NCBI GenBank assembly: GCA_947626555.1
Contig: CANQSP010000013.1
Coordinates: 1-33,925, forward strand
Length of the DNA stretch: 33,925 nt
Direction of reading: 5' to 3'
Source: an uncultured Clostridia bacterium
GTDB lineage: Bacteria; Bacillota; Clostridia; TANB77; CAG-508
Translations under genes and position numbers: made by a program
The notes under the pieces: generated by a model
Database searches by the model: none
The model's input: the letters and a program-made list of their open reading frames with translations, nothing else
What the model was told of the DNA's origin: nothing
Part shown: piece by piece, positions 1-8,402 of the stretch
How positions within the stretch are numbered: the first letter of the stretch is position 1
Layout: every line of letters starts with the position of its first letter

Positions 1-30
1 TTAGCTAGAGGGAGGACTTTGCATTGGTAG
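1..30 (+). CDS. C-terminal end of a probable AbiEi-type antitoxin (partial)
   Basis: Frame 1 is open from the window edge and encodes LARGRTLHW followed by TAG at 28-30; the other two forward frames contain stops at once. The stop overlaps the TTG start of the AbiEii toxin by seven bases, which is the usual coupled arrangement of AbiEi antitoxin and AbiEii toxin genes. The identity is inferred only from this position, because nine residues are too few to recognise a family. Confidence 0.35.
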   Translation, partial: LARGRTLHW

Positions 31-1001
31 AAATTTATAAAAATTACATAGAAGAAATTTCAAAAAGAACAGGTTTTATAAAATCAACATTAGAAAAAGT
101 AGAAAGATTATTAAACATTTTAGATTGGATTAACAATCATAAAACATTAAGTAGGCTATTAGCTTTAAAAGGTGGAACAGCTATAAATATAGCAATATTT
201 AACTCACCAAGACTATCAGTTGATATTGATTTAGATTTTACTGAAAATTTGGGGAAGGAAGAACTAATAGAGGAACGAGAAAGTATCCATAATTTAATAG
301 TTCAATATTTAAATGCTAATGGTTACACGATTAATATAGAAAAATCTAAAAATGTATATGCGTTAGATTCTATTGTGGCAGAATATAAGGATATAAGAGA
401 AAATATTGATAACATAAAAATAGAAATAAATTATATGAATAGAGTACACATTTTAAAAACAAAAAGGTTAAAAGTAAATACAGATATATTTAAAGACAAG
501 CAACTAACAATTCATTGCATTCATCCAATAGAAATTTATGCTACAAAGCTTTGTGCATTGTTAAATAGAACTACAGCAAGAGATTTGTTTGATGTATATA
601 TTTTAAGTAAGTATGAGTTATTTGATGACCAAGAAAAGAAATTGTTAAAACAATGTTTTATGCTAGAATATATAGGTATTAATAATTATAAGCTTGAAGA
701 TATTGATATTAAAAAAATAGAAAAATTAAAGAAACAAGATATAAAAACCAAGTTATTACCAACATTAAAAGATAGAAATCCAAGAAAAAGTGATGTAGAT
801 GAAATGAAACATGCAGTAAGTGAATATTTAAAAGACATTTTAGTGATTGATGATAGTATAAAAGAATTTTATAATAAGTTTCAAGAAGGAATTTATGAAC
901 CAGAATTATTATTTGAAGATAAAGAAATAATAGAAAGAGTAAAAGAACATCCAATGATTAAATGGAGAACAAACAAAGGAGATTACATAAAAAATAAATA
1001 A
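24..1001 (+). CDS. abiEii: AbiEii/AbiGii-family nucleotidyltransferase toxin (type IV toxin-antitoxin)
   Basis: 325 residues, the usual length for the family. Three signatures are visible: the GG-T motif at residues 50-52 (KGGTAINIA), the metal-binding aspartates in SVDIDLDF (66-72), and the downstream block with Lys175, Arg182 and ARDLFDVY (185-192). AbiEii proteins are nucleotidyltransferase-fold toxins; characterised members transfer nucleotides to tRNA acceptor ends or bind GTP, and are countered by a transcriptional AbiEi antitoxin. Start TTG at 24 is chosen because GGAGGA lies at 11-16 with a seven-base gap and because it overlaps the end of the preceding frame. A hairpin at 1014-1046 probably ends the transcript. 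Such pairs act in phage abortive infection or maintenance of mobile DNA. Family assignment is secure; the substrate is not known. Confidence 0.9.
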   Translation: MVEIYKNYIEEISKRTGFIKSTLEKVERLLNILDWINNHKTLSRLLALKGGTAINIAIFNSPRLSVDIDLDFTENLGKEELIEERESIHNLIVQYLNANGYTINIEKSKNVYALDSIVAEYKDIRENIDNIKIEINYMNRVHILKTKRLKVNTDIFKDKQLTIHCIHPIEIYATKLCALLNRTTARDLFDVYILSKYELFDDQEKKLLKQCFMLEYIGINNYKLEDIDIKKIEKLKKQDIKTKLLPTLKDRNPRKSDVDEMKHAVSEYLKDILVIDDSIKEFYNKFQEGIYEPELLFEDKEIIERVKEHPMIKWRTNKGDYIKNK

Positions 1002-1013
1002 ACTAGAGAAAGT

Positions 1014-1046
1014 GAGAAATATTAGAGTAAAATCTATATATTTCTC
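1014..1046 (+). terminator. Hairpin after the toxin gene, possible terminator
   Basis: GAGAAATATTAGA (1014-1026) can pair with TCTATATATTTCTC (1033-1046) with one bulged base. The tail (ATTTCATTTAT) is U-rich but interrupted, so termination efficiency is uncertain. Confidence 0.4.
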
Positions 1047-1241
1047 ATTTCATTTATAGTCTAAACTTATAGTATAAAAAAATGAAATAGAGAAAACATA
1101 AATTATATAAAATAGGAACGATAAATTGAATAAATAAAATAAGTATGATAATATATAGCTAATAATAAAAAAATTAACACAAATAATAAAATAACAGTAA
1201 TATAAAATATACAAAAAGCAATTGAAGGGAATGAACAAAAT

Positions 1242-2003
1242 ATGCCAAGAAATGTATTAAACATGAAAAGCAGTAAAGACAGTAATACTAGAAAAATAGC
1301 AAATGAAAAAGAAGATAAAAAATTAACTAAAATGCCATATGAAAATTCGTGTAAAATACAATATAGAATAGAACAAGCAAAAATAAAAAATATATACATA
1401 AAAATAAAAGATGGAGAAGTAGTTGTAAGGTGTTCTCCCAAAGTACAAAAAAAATACATAGAAGAAATATTAAATAAAAAATCTGAATGGATAAACAAAA
1501 AATTAAAAGAATACAACAAGGAAAAGCAAAGTGAGAACCTAGAAAAAATACAAATTTTAGGTAATGAATATAATGTAAAAATTTTATATAAAGATATAAA
1601 AAAAGTAGATGTTAGCGTTGAAGATGAAGTAGAAATATCATTCCCCCAATATTTTGAAAACAGAGAAATAAGCCAAAAACTAAAAAATAATATTAAAGAT
1701 GCAATTTATAAAAAGGTTACATTTGAAGAAACAAAAATTGCAATGGAAAAGTATACGAAACTTACAGGGTTTGCTCCAAAACAATGGAGAATAAGAAAAA
1801 TAAATACAGCATGGGGAAGTTGTTCTTCAAATAAAAACATAACAATTAGTTCAAATTTAGCAAAATTTGATAGGCAGACAATAGAATATGTAGTATTACA
1901 CGAACTTACACATTTAAAATATATGAATCATTCAAAACAATTTTGGCAAATGGTAGAAAACTATATGCCAAATTATAAAGAAATTAGAAAGCAACTTAAA
2001 TAA
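1242..2003 (+). CDS. YgjP-like (COG1451/DUF45) zinc metallopeptidase
   Basis: 253 residues. The C-terminal half has the family pattern: WRIRK-x(5)-WGSCSS near 177-192, then HELTH at 220-224 and a third ligand His230 in KYMNHSKQFW. HExxH plus the downstream His marks a gluzincin-type zinc site as in the WLM/SprT-like group; several homologues sit beside restriction or defence genes, and the cellular substrate is unknown. The first ~30 residues are lysine-rich low-complexity sequence not typical of the family, so the in-frame ATG encoding MPYENS (residue 31) is an alternative start. There is no signal peptide, so the protein is presumably cytoplasmic. The stop codon lies two bases before a 38-bp inverted repeat arm. 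Confidence 0.85.
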   Translation: MPRNVLNMKSSKDSNTRKIANEKEDKKLTKMPYENSCKIQYRIEQAKIKNIYIKIKDGEVVVRCSPKVQKKYIEEILNKKSEWINKKLKEYNKEKQSENLEKIQILGNEYNVKILYKDIKKVDVSVEDEVEISFPQYFENREISQKLKNNIKDAIYKKVTFEETKIAMEKYTKLTGFAPKQWRIRKINTAWGSCSSNKNITISSNLAKFDRQTIEYVVLHELTHLKYMNHSKQFWQMVENYMPNYKEIRKQLK

Positions 2004-2005
2004 AA

Positions 2006-2137
2006 GCTAAACTATTAGGGACGGGGTTAAATAGTTTAACAAATTTCCGTTTTTATTGTATTGGTTATATTTATTGTATAAAGATAATTAAAAAAATTTT
2101 TTGTTAAACTATTTAACCCCGTCCCTAATAGTTTAGC
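2006..2137. repeat. REPIN-like inverted repeat pair, copy 1
   Basis: Two perfect 38-bp arms in inverted orientation, 2006-2043 and 2100-2137, separated by 56 AT-rich bases. Each arm carries a shorter internal palindrome, TAAACTATT ... AATAGTTTA, around a 13-base loop containing GGGACGGGG. The same 31-base core occurs again at 33220-33461. A short palindromic unit present as an inverted pair resembles REP/REPIN elements moved by REP-associated Y1 transposases; no transposase is in the window. It fills the gap between the metallopeptidase and the esterase and could also act as a transcription terminator. Confidence 0.85.
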
Positions 2138-2154
2138 CAAGAGGAGAGATAAAA

Positions 2155-3099
2155 TTGAAAGTTAGAACCAAAATACTTATAATAATATTTTTTGTATTGA
2201 TAATATTATTAATATTATCAATAATGCAATTCTTTACAAAAGATATACAATCTACTCCAACTGAAGAAATAAAGCAAATGTGTAATGTAACTGAAGAGAG
2301 GTATAAGGGAAGAAAAGTATTTTTAATAAGTTCAAAAGAAACTACAAACACATCAAAGTATATATTATATTTTCATGGTGGATCATACATGGCAGGGGTT
2401 TCTGAATTACATTGGAATTTCTTGCAAGATTTATCAATTGATACAAATGCTACTATTATTGTACCAGACTATCCTTTAAGTCCAAAATACAGCTATAAAG
2501 ATGTGTTTAATATGGTAGGCCCATTGTATAAAGAAATTTTAGAAAAAATAGATAGTAATAACTTAATCGTGATGGGAGATTCTGCTGGAGGAGGAATAGC
2601 ACTTGCTTTATGCGAAGCAGTAGCACAAGCAAATGTTGTGCAACCTAATAAAACAATCCTAATTTCTCCATGGTTAGATGTTAGATTAGAAAATCCTAAA
2701 ATAGCAGAAATAGAAAAAAACGATAAACAATTAAATAGAGAAGCTTTACAGTTAGCAGGGATAGCCTATAAAGGAAATAACGAAGATTCATACTTAGTAA
2801 ATCCAATAGATGGACCAATAGAAAATTTAAAGGAGATAATTATATTTACAGGAACGTACGATATATTAAATCCAGATGTGCATGTTTTAGAAGAAAGGGC
2901 ACAAAAAATAAATGCAGAAAAACTAAATAAATCTCAAACAGAAGTAAAAGAAGGTATAAGCGAACAGCAAAATTTAATAAAAATAGATATAAGAGAATAT
3001 ACTAAAATGCCACACATTTGGTTATTAAATAGAAATGAAAATAGAAGTGAAGAGGCAGAAAAAGCATATCAAGATTTAATAATAGAAGTATTGAAATAG
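2155..3099 (+). CDS. Membrane-anchored alpha/beta hydrolase (HSL/acetyl-esterase type)
   Basis: 314 residues. One N-terminal membrane segment (about 6-27) is followed by an alpha/beta hydrolase domain of the hormone-sensitive-lipase type: the oxyanion-hole motif HGG at 74-76, nucleophile elbow GDSAGG with Ser143, acid Asp236 (GTYDILNP) and His287 (MPHIWLL). The catalytic domain is likely outside the membrane. Start TTG at 2155 has GAGGAGAG at 2141-2148. The next two genes encode an acyl-transferase-like enzyme and a small membrane protein. The three run in the same direction with short gaps, so they may make and hydrolyse an ester or modify a lipid or glycan. The exact substrate cannot be inferred. 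Confidence 0.85.
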   Translation: MKVRTKILIIIFFVLIILLILSIMQFFTKDIQSTPTEEIKQMCNVTEERYKGRKVFLISSKETTNTSKYILYFHGGSYMAGVSELHWNFLQDLSIDTNATIIVPDYPLSPKYSYKDVFNMVGPLYKEILEKIDSNNLIVMGDSAGGGIALALCEAVAQANVVQPNKTILISPWLDVRLENPKIAEIEKNDKQLNREALQLAGIAYKGNNEDSYLVNPIDGPIENLKEIIIFTGTYDILNPDVHVLEERAQKINAEKLNKSQTEVKEGISEQQNLIKIDIREYTKMPHIWLLNRNENRSEEAEKAYQDLIIEVLK

Positions 3100-3190
3100 T
3101 ATTGTTTTATGAAATTCTAATAGCAAAGAAGTAAAAGTAATAATAAACAAAAATGAATGAGAATAAATAAAAAAAGAAAGGATAAGTTAA

Positions 3191-4618
3191 ATGCCAGAAA
3201 AAGAAAAAAATGTAAAACAAGGCAAAAAAGAAGAAAAAATAGAACAAAACCCAAAAAAAGAAAAAATAAAACAAAAGCAAAAGGAAGAAAAAATAGAACA
3301 AAACCAAAAAGAAAAAAAAGCAAAACAAAAAAAGCGTAAAGAAGAAAAAACAGAGAATTTGTATTGGCGTAGGTTAGACAATTCTGCGAAGCTATTTCCT
3401 GTTTCAACTGGAAAAAAATATAGTACAGTATTTAGAATATCTGCTATTTTAAAAGAAAAAATAGACCCTGAAATCTTGCAGGTAGCTGTAGAAAATGCCT
3501 TAAAAATATATATATCATTTAAAGTAAGAATGAAAACAGGATTGTTCTGGTACTATTTAGAACACAATCCAAAACCTCCAATAGTAGAGAAGGAGCAAAA
3601 TTATCCTTGTAAATATATAGATCCATTAAGCAATAATAATTATTTATTTAAAGTAACATATTTTGAGCAAAAAATAAATATAGATATATTTCATTCTCTA
3701 ACTGACGGAAATAGTGGAGCGATATTTTTTAAAGAAATAATATATCAATATTTAGAATTAGTACACAAAAATGAATTTGAAGAAGAACTAAGAACATCTA
3801 GAAAAATAGAATATAATACAGAAGATAGTTATATAAAGAATTATAATAAAAAAGCAAAGTCAAATGCCTCAAGTAAGAAAGCATATATATTAAAAGGAAA
3901 AAAGATACCATTAGGAGCAATATCTGCAGTACATGAAATAATGGATGTTGAAAAATTAAGACAAATATGTAAAAGTAAAGATGCAACTGTAACCCAGTAT
4001 TTAACAGCAGTTTTGATATATTGTATATACGAAGAAAATTATAAAGAAAATAATGGCAAAAAACCAGTAAAAGTATGTATACCTGTAGATTTAAGAAAAT
4101 ACTTTAATTCAATTACACTTTCAAATTTCTTTTCATATTTAACAGTTGAAGCAGAACTAAAAAAAGAAAATTTAGACACATTTGAAAAGATATTAGAATT
4201 TGTAAAACAGGATTTTAAAAGAAAGTTATCTGAAGAAGAGATTATAAAAACAATGTCTGCAAATGTAAAGCTAGGCAATAATCCATTTATAAGAGGAATT
4301 CCTCTTATACTAAAGAAAATTATAGTAAGATTAGGTTATATAGAAATAAGGAAGTATACAAGCACAACATTTTCAAATGTTGGAAGAATTGGTATTATAG
4401 GAAAATATAGAAAATATATTGACAATTTTTTCTTTATGCTAGCACCAGAACCTGTAGAAAAAATAAAATGTGCAGCATGTAGTTTTGAAGATAAGCTAAC
4501 ATTTACTTTTACATCCATAATAGATGATAATAGGATAGAAAAAAGATTTTGTGATTTTATGAAAAAAAATGGAATAGTAGTAAAAATTGAAAGCAATGGG
4601 GTTTTAGATAACCTATAA
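3191..4618 (+). CDS. Condensation/alcohol-acetyltransferase-like acyltransferase
   Basis: 475 residues. Residues 1-55 are a highly charged Lys/Glu/Gln low-complexity tail. Residues ~58-470 resemble the chloramphenicol-acetyltransferase-fold superfamily (condensation domains, alcohol acetyltransferases); the active-site motif HxxxDG is seen as HSLTDG with His168 and Asp172. The C-terminal part contains a second half-domain with VCIPVDLRKYF and SNVGRIG, typical of these enzymes. Family members move acyl groups from CoA or a carrier onto alcohols or amines. No carrier-protein or adenylation domain is nearby, so a stand-alone acyl-CoA-dependent reaction is more likely than peptide synthesis. The charged N-terminus may be unstructured or a membrane-surface tether. 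Confidence 0.75.
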   Translation: MPEKEKNVKQGKKEEKIEQNPKKEKIKQKQKEEKIEQNQKEKKAKQKKRKEEKTENLYWRRLDNSAKLFPVSTGKKYSTVFRISAILKEKIDPEILQVAVENALKIYISFKVRMKTGLFWYYLEHNPKPPIVEKEQNYPCKYIDPLSNNNYLFKVTYFEQKINIDIFHSLTDGNSGAIFFKEIIYQYLELVHKNEFEEELRTSRKIEYNTEDSYIKNYNKKAKSNASSKKAYILKGKKIPLGAISAVHEIMDVEKLRQICKSKDATVTQYLTAVLIYCIYEENYKENNGKKPVKVCIPVDLRKYFNSITLSNFFSYLTVEAELKKENLDTFEKILEFVKQDFKRKLSEEEIIKTMSANVKLGNNPFIRGIPLILKKIIVRLGYIEIRKYTSTTFSNVGRIGIIGKYRKYIDNFFFMLAPEPVEKIKCAACSFEDKLTFTFTSIIDDNRIEKRFCDFMKKNGIVVKIESNGVLDNL

Positions 4619-4638
4619 AAAAATAAAAATAGAAAGTA

Positions 4639-5214
4639 ATGGTGTTTAAAATGTTATATCCTAAAATGAATAATGTAAGAAACAGCAAAAGAATAATAAA
4701 AATACTAATGATTGTTTCAGCACTTCTTTCATTGATGTTATATATAATTAACAAAATAACCAGTCCGAATTCACATTGGGCGGCCTTAAGCATAGCATGT
4801 ATAATATATATTTGGGTAACAGTATTATATTCAATAAATAAAAATGTAAATATAGCAGCACATGTATTACTACAAACAATTGCAATTTCAAGCCTTCTGG
4901 TTTATATAGATTATATATTAGGCTTTGAAAAATGGTCATTAAATATTGCAATACCCATAATAATAATGACAGCCAATATAATAATGCTCATACTTACAAT
5001 AATAAGTAGAAAAAGATATATAAGATATGCAATATTTCAATTAGTACTTTGTCTTATAAGCCTTACGCCAGTTATATTAATTTCAGAAAGATTAGTAGAA
5101 GATAAGACCCTAGGAATAGTATCAGTTGGAATATCAGTCATAAACTTTGCATTATGTTTAATATTGTGTAAAAAAGAAATAAAAGAAGAACTAAAAAGAA
5201 AATTTCATATGTAA
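4639..5214 (+). CDS. Six-segment membrane protein (DUF6320-like)
   Basis: 191 residues with about six hydrophobic helices (near 22-38, 46-64, 72-93, 101-122, 130-148, 157-175) and a basic C-terminus. The pattern and its place directly after an acetyltransferase-like gene match the DUF6320 membrane family as I remember it, but the N-terminal zinc ribbon I would expect in longer members is absent. It starts 20 bases after the previous stop and is probably co-transcribed. Function unknown. Met5 (4651) is an alternative start. Confidence 0.7.
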   Translation: MVFKMLYPKMNNVRNSKRIIKILMIVSALLSLMLYIINKITSPNSHWAALSIACIIYIWVTVLYSINKNVNIAAHVLLQTIAISSLLVYIDYILGFEKWSLNIAIPIIIMTANIIMLILTIISRKRYIRYAIFQLVLCLISLTPVILISERLVEDKTLGIVSVGISVINFALCLILCKKEIKEELKRKFHM

Positions 5215-5262
5215 TAGAAAAAAGGAATTTTTGCTCACTTTTGAAACTTTATATGTAAAGAA

Positions 5263-5320
5263 AAATGGCATTCTTGCTCACTCTTCAAACTTTGAAACAA
5301 TCGAACAAGAATGTCCATTT
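5263..5320. terminator. Possible bidirectional terminator between convergent genes
   Basis: AAATGGCATTCTTG (5263-5276) pairs with CAAGAATGTCCATTT (5306-5320) with one bulge, closing a ~29-base loop that holds a near-repeat of the bases at 5223-5250 (TTGCTCACT...AAACTTT occurs twice). The 3' arm overlaps the stop codon of the minus-strand gene. Large loop, so low confidence. Confidence 0.3.
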
Positions 5321-6557
5321 ATTTTGCAAATTTTCTTTTATACATATTTAAAGCAATTTCAGGATTATGAATTCCATTATAATCCTTTATAGGAGCAAAC
5401 TCATCTTCTTCCTTAACTCTCAATAAACAAATATTATCAAAATATTCAAAAGCATCAAATATAAAATTTTCAAATTTAAAAGTATTAGGAGAATCAGGAA
5501 CTTGCTTCATACCCTCGTCATTTACAAAAGTATTTTTCTTAAAGGCTCTATGATAAGGCAAATTTTTTTTAACTAAAAGTTCAATAGCAGAAATATGAAA
5601 TAAATGTGCAAGTATATTTGTATCTCTATACAAATAGTTCCCATTTTCATCTGTTGCTTCAGCCATAGTTTTGGTAAAATTACGACTATCTATAATAGCA
5701 GGCTTGCCATTTTTTCTAGCAAAAACCCAATCTTTAGCACTTGCAAATTGTTTAAAAAGAGTTTTAGAACCAACTTTACAATTTTGACTAAAAGTAATTC
5801 CAATGAAAAGCGGATCTACAATCTCTAAAATAACATTATCTACGCCAGTAAAAAATACCCATTTAATATTTTTCTTCTTAATATCATAAATAATATTATT
5901 ATTTTCCATGGCTTTAAAGACATCACCATTGCCATTAGAGCCTTCTTTTATTTTATATGTTTCCTCTAAAATAAGATTTCCATTAATATCTATAACAGGA
6001 AGTTCAGATTGTGTAAAAAAAGTAATATTTTGTTTAGGATAGCCAAAATAATTACATTCTTCGAAAAAAGTTTTTGTTTGCTCATCATTATATATACTAG
6101 TCATTATGTACCAATTAATAATTGTATTATATTTTTTATTAGCATCTTTTAAATAATCACACGTAATTTCAAAAAGAGACTTCTTTGGAGGAATATCTAA
6201 TTTAAAAGTTCCTTTTGGACCTTTAAATCCAAGCCTTGAACCTTGACCTCCTGCCATTGTAACAACTGCATATTCTCCATTTTTTATAATGTTTTTTCCA
6301 ATATCTTCATAAAAGGAAATATCTTTTTTTGACAATTTCTCTTTATCAAAATAGGGAAGAGGCTCTATCATATTCGACGGAATAACTTCATCTTCTTTTG
6401 AAGCTTCATATAAATCAAATATTTGTTTAAAATTAAGAGTACAAATTTGATTTATAAGAAATTGCTTCTCATCTGTATTAAGTTCATTATAAAATCTAAG
6501 TAAATGTTCCTGCTTATACATTCTCAGTAAATCTTCTGCTCTAGAATAATCATTCAT
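5319..6557 (-). CDS. UDPGP-family UTP:sugar-1-phosphate uridylyltransferase
   Basis: 412 residues. The nucleotide-binding signature MAGGQGSRLGFKGPKGTF starts at residue 101, as in eukaryotic-type UDP-glucose / UDP-N-acetylglucosamine pyrophosphorylases rather than the bacterial GalU type. The later NGNGDVFKAM and FFTGVDN segments fit the sugar-binding and metal-binding regions of this family. The enzyme would make a UDP-sugar from UTP and a sugar 1-phosphate; whether the sugar is GlcNAc, glucose or another cannot be decided from sequence. The start at 6557 (MNDYSR) is preferred to the ATG at 6572 because GAGG sits nine bases upstream of it. It stands alone on the minus strand, convergent with the previous operon. 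Confidence 0.88.
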   Translation of the reverse strand: MNDYSRAEDLLRMYKQEHLLRFYNELNTDEKQFLINQICTLNFKQIFDLYEASKEDEVIPSNMIEPLPYFDKEKLSKKDISFYEDIGKNIIKNGEYAVVTMAGGQGSRLGFKGPKGTFKLDIPPKKSLFEITCDYLKDANKKYNTIINWYIMTSIYNDEQTKTFFEECNYFGYPKQNITFFTQSELPVIDINGNLILEETYKIKEGSNGNGDVFKAMENNNIIYDIKKKNIKWVFFTGVDNVILEIVDPLFIGITFSQNCKVGSKTLFKQFASAKDWVFARKNGKPAIIDSRNFTKTMAEATDENGNYLYRDTNILAHLFHISAIELLVKKNLPYHRAFKKNTFVNDEGMKQVPDSPNTFKFENFIFDAFEYFDNICLLRVKEEDEFAPIKDYNGIHNPEIALNMYKRKFAK

Positions 6558-6688
6558 AAAATTCAACCTCAATATTTTAAAATTAACATTAAAAACATAA
6601 AATGCTTATATATTTTATGAAAAAGTTATAAAATAGTGAATTATGTATATAAGGAAAATATAACAACATTATTCCACTAAGACATAAA

Positions 6689-7483
6689 TTAATGGATAGC
6701 AGTTTTTAATGTTTTTATAATAATATCCTTATTAGGCATATCACATTTTTCCAAATTTTTAATCTCTTCTTCTAATGCATAAGGAAGTCTAACTAAGGTA
6801 AGTGAAAGAGAAGAAAGAGTTTTAGAGTCTAAATTGCCCTCTAAAATTATATAAGAAGAAAGTGTTGAAAATTTATTTGTTTCATCATTAATATCACTAT
6901 TAGACATCTCTGTAGGAATACCAACACTCCCAGGATTAAAAATAGTTTTATTTTTAAATCTAAAAATATTAGGTGTATGCAAGTGACCATATCCAATAAT
7001 ATCAGGAATAGGGTCATTTGCTGTTTTTCCAATAAAATCAGTATTTAAAAACATATCTTCTGGGTTAGATATTAGTTTATTATGATATGCTGAATCAACA
7101 TTAGTATACATAGGATTAAATAAGTGTTCTAAGCTAAGAGGAGAAGCATGAAATAGTCTAACAAGATATCCACTAATATAAAATTCAGCAGAAACAGGCA
7201 AGTTGTAAATAAAATTTGCCCTTTCGTCACCTATTTTATCTCTACTCCAAAATCTACCACTTTCTATGCCAGGTCTTGCAATAACTTCATCACAATTACC
7301 CTTTATAATTATTTCACATTTCTCTCTTAAAATATCAACAACTTCTGCAGGCTCAGGACATTTTACAATAATGTCTCCTAAACAGTAAATTTTCGATATT
7401 CCCTTTTCCTCTATATCTTTTAATACAGCATTTAAAGCTGTAAGATTTCCATGAATATCTGAAATTATTGCAATTCTTTCCAT
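6689..7483 (-). CDS. Calcineurin-like metallophosphoesterase (YfcE/MJ0936 type)
   Basis: 264 residues with the complete metal-binding set: Asp9 and His11 (SDIHGN), Asp37 (LGDI), Asn63 and Asp65 (KGNCDE), His112 (LFHASP), His167 and His169 (GYGHLH). This arrangement is typical of small soluble Metallophos_2 phosphodiesterases. Physiological substrate unknown; cytoplasmic. The ribosome site GAGGTG is seven bases from the ATG. It is separated by ~130 bases from the minus-strand pyrophosphorylase gene and probably has its own promoter (7520-7549). Confidence 0.88.
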   Translation of the reverse strand: MERIAIISDIHGNLTALNAVLKDIEEKGISKIYCLGDIIVKCPEPAEVVDILREKCEIIIKGNCDEVIARPGIESGRFWSRDKIGDERANFIYNLPVSAEFYISGYLVRLFHASPLSLEHLFNPMYTNVDSAYHNKLISNPEDMFLNTDFIGKTANDPIPDIIGYGHLHTPNIFRFKNKTIFNPGSVGIPTEMSNSDINDETNKFSTLSSYIILEGNLDSKTLSSLSLTLVRLPYALEEEIKNLEKCDMPNKDIIIKTLKTAIH

Positions 7484-7819
7484 ATTACACCTCGCTTTTT
7501 AATTCTATATTTATTAATTATTATAAAAAACGTGTTAAGCTAATTTAAAGGCTTCTTGCACCAATTATATAATAAAAAGATACAAAAAACAAGATAGAAT
7601 TTTTACAATAGTGTAAGCAGTAATAAATAAAAATATACTTATTTTAGAAAAGCCATTTAAAGTGAGGACATAATAAAAATACGATAATGTAGTGTTACAA
7701 TTGATGTGAAACAAAAATAATATAACACGTTGAAAAAAAAGAAATATAATGGTAAGATACAAATATGATTTAGTAATATTGAAAAAGTCAATTTTGTAAA
7801 ACGAAAGGATGTAATTGTA
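7484..7819. other. 336-base gap between divergent genes
   Basis: This intergenic region separates the minus-strand phosphoesterase from yqeK on the plus strand. It holds the putative minus-strand promoter at 7520-7549. Towards yqeK it is very AT-rich with several TATAAT-like strings (for example 7721-7726 and 7745-7750), but none has a convincing -35 at 16-18 bases. No conserved RNA, repeat or short ORF is evident. Confidence 0.6.
7520..7549 (-). promoter_or_regulatory. Putative sigma-A promoter for the phosphoesterase gene
   Basis: Read on the minus strand, TTTAAA (7549-7544) and TATAAT (7525-7520) are 18 bases apart and 37 bases upstream of the start codon. Confidence 0.45.
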
Positions 7820-8386
7820 GTGGAAGAAATGCAAAAATATTTAAAAGAAATATTATCAGAAAGTAGATATAAACATAGTTTAGGAGTAATGGAAAAAGCC
7901 GAAGAACTAGCAAAAATATATAAAGTAGATATAGAAAGTGCAAAAAAAGTAGGGTTATTACATGACATAGCAAAAGAAATGACAATAGAACAGTATAAAG
8001 AATACGCAAACAAAAATAATATAAAAATAACAGAGCAAGATGAAATGATAACAGCTATTTTGCATGCAAAAATAGGAGCACATATTTGCAAAGAAAAGTT
8101 TGGTTTTACAGAAGAGATGCAAGATGCAGTACGATACCACACAACAGGTAGAGCTGGAATGTCTATGCTAGAAAAGATAATTTATGTAGCAGATAAAGTA
8201 GAAGAAGGTAGAAAATATGACGGAGTACAAGAGTTGCGAAAGCTTGCAGAAGAAAATATAGACGAAGTAATAATGCAAATTGTAGATTTTAATTTAATGA
8301 AAGCTGTTAATAATAGAAATCCTATACATCCGCTTTCAATAGAAATGCGAAATGAATTAATAAAAAATGAAAAATCCAGTGTATAA
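7820..8386 (+). CDS. yqeK: HD-domain hydrolase YqeK (diadenosine tetraphosphatase)
   Basis: 188 residues, usual family length. HD-domain ligands are His19 (KHSLGV), His48-Asp49 (GLLHDIAK), His82 (AILHAKIGA), His107 (VRYHTTG) and Asp125 (YVADKVE). YqeK proteins symmetrically hydrolyse Ap4A to ADP and are cytoplasmic; in many Firmicutes the gene lies next to nadD and rsfS, neither of which is present here. The start is GTG at 7820 with AAAGGATG upstream; ATG at 7829 is an in-frame alternative. It is convergent with spoVB, only 16 bases apart. Confidence 0.92.
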   Translation: MEEMQKYLKEILSESRYKHSLGVMEKAEELAKIYKVDIESAKKVGLLHDIAKEMTIEQYKEYANKNNIKITEQDEMITAILHAKIGAHICKEKFGFTEEMQDAVRYHTTGRAGMSMLEKIIYVADKVEEGRKYDGVQELRKLAEENIDEVIMQIVDFNLMKAVNNRNPIHPLSIEMRNELIKNEKSSV

Positions 8387-8402
8387 AAATAAATTCAAAA
8401 AA

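Noticed and set aside
3117..3407. Hydrophobic minus-strand frames opposite the acyltransferase N-terminus
   Set aside because: Phe/Leu-rich translations of the antisense of an AAA/GAA-rich low-complexity tail; no start signals.
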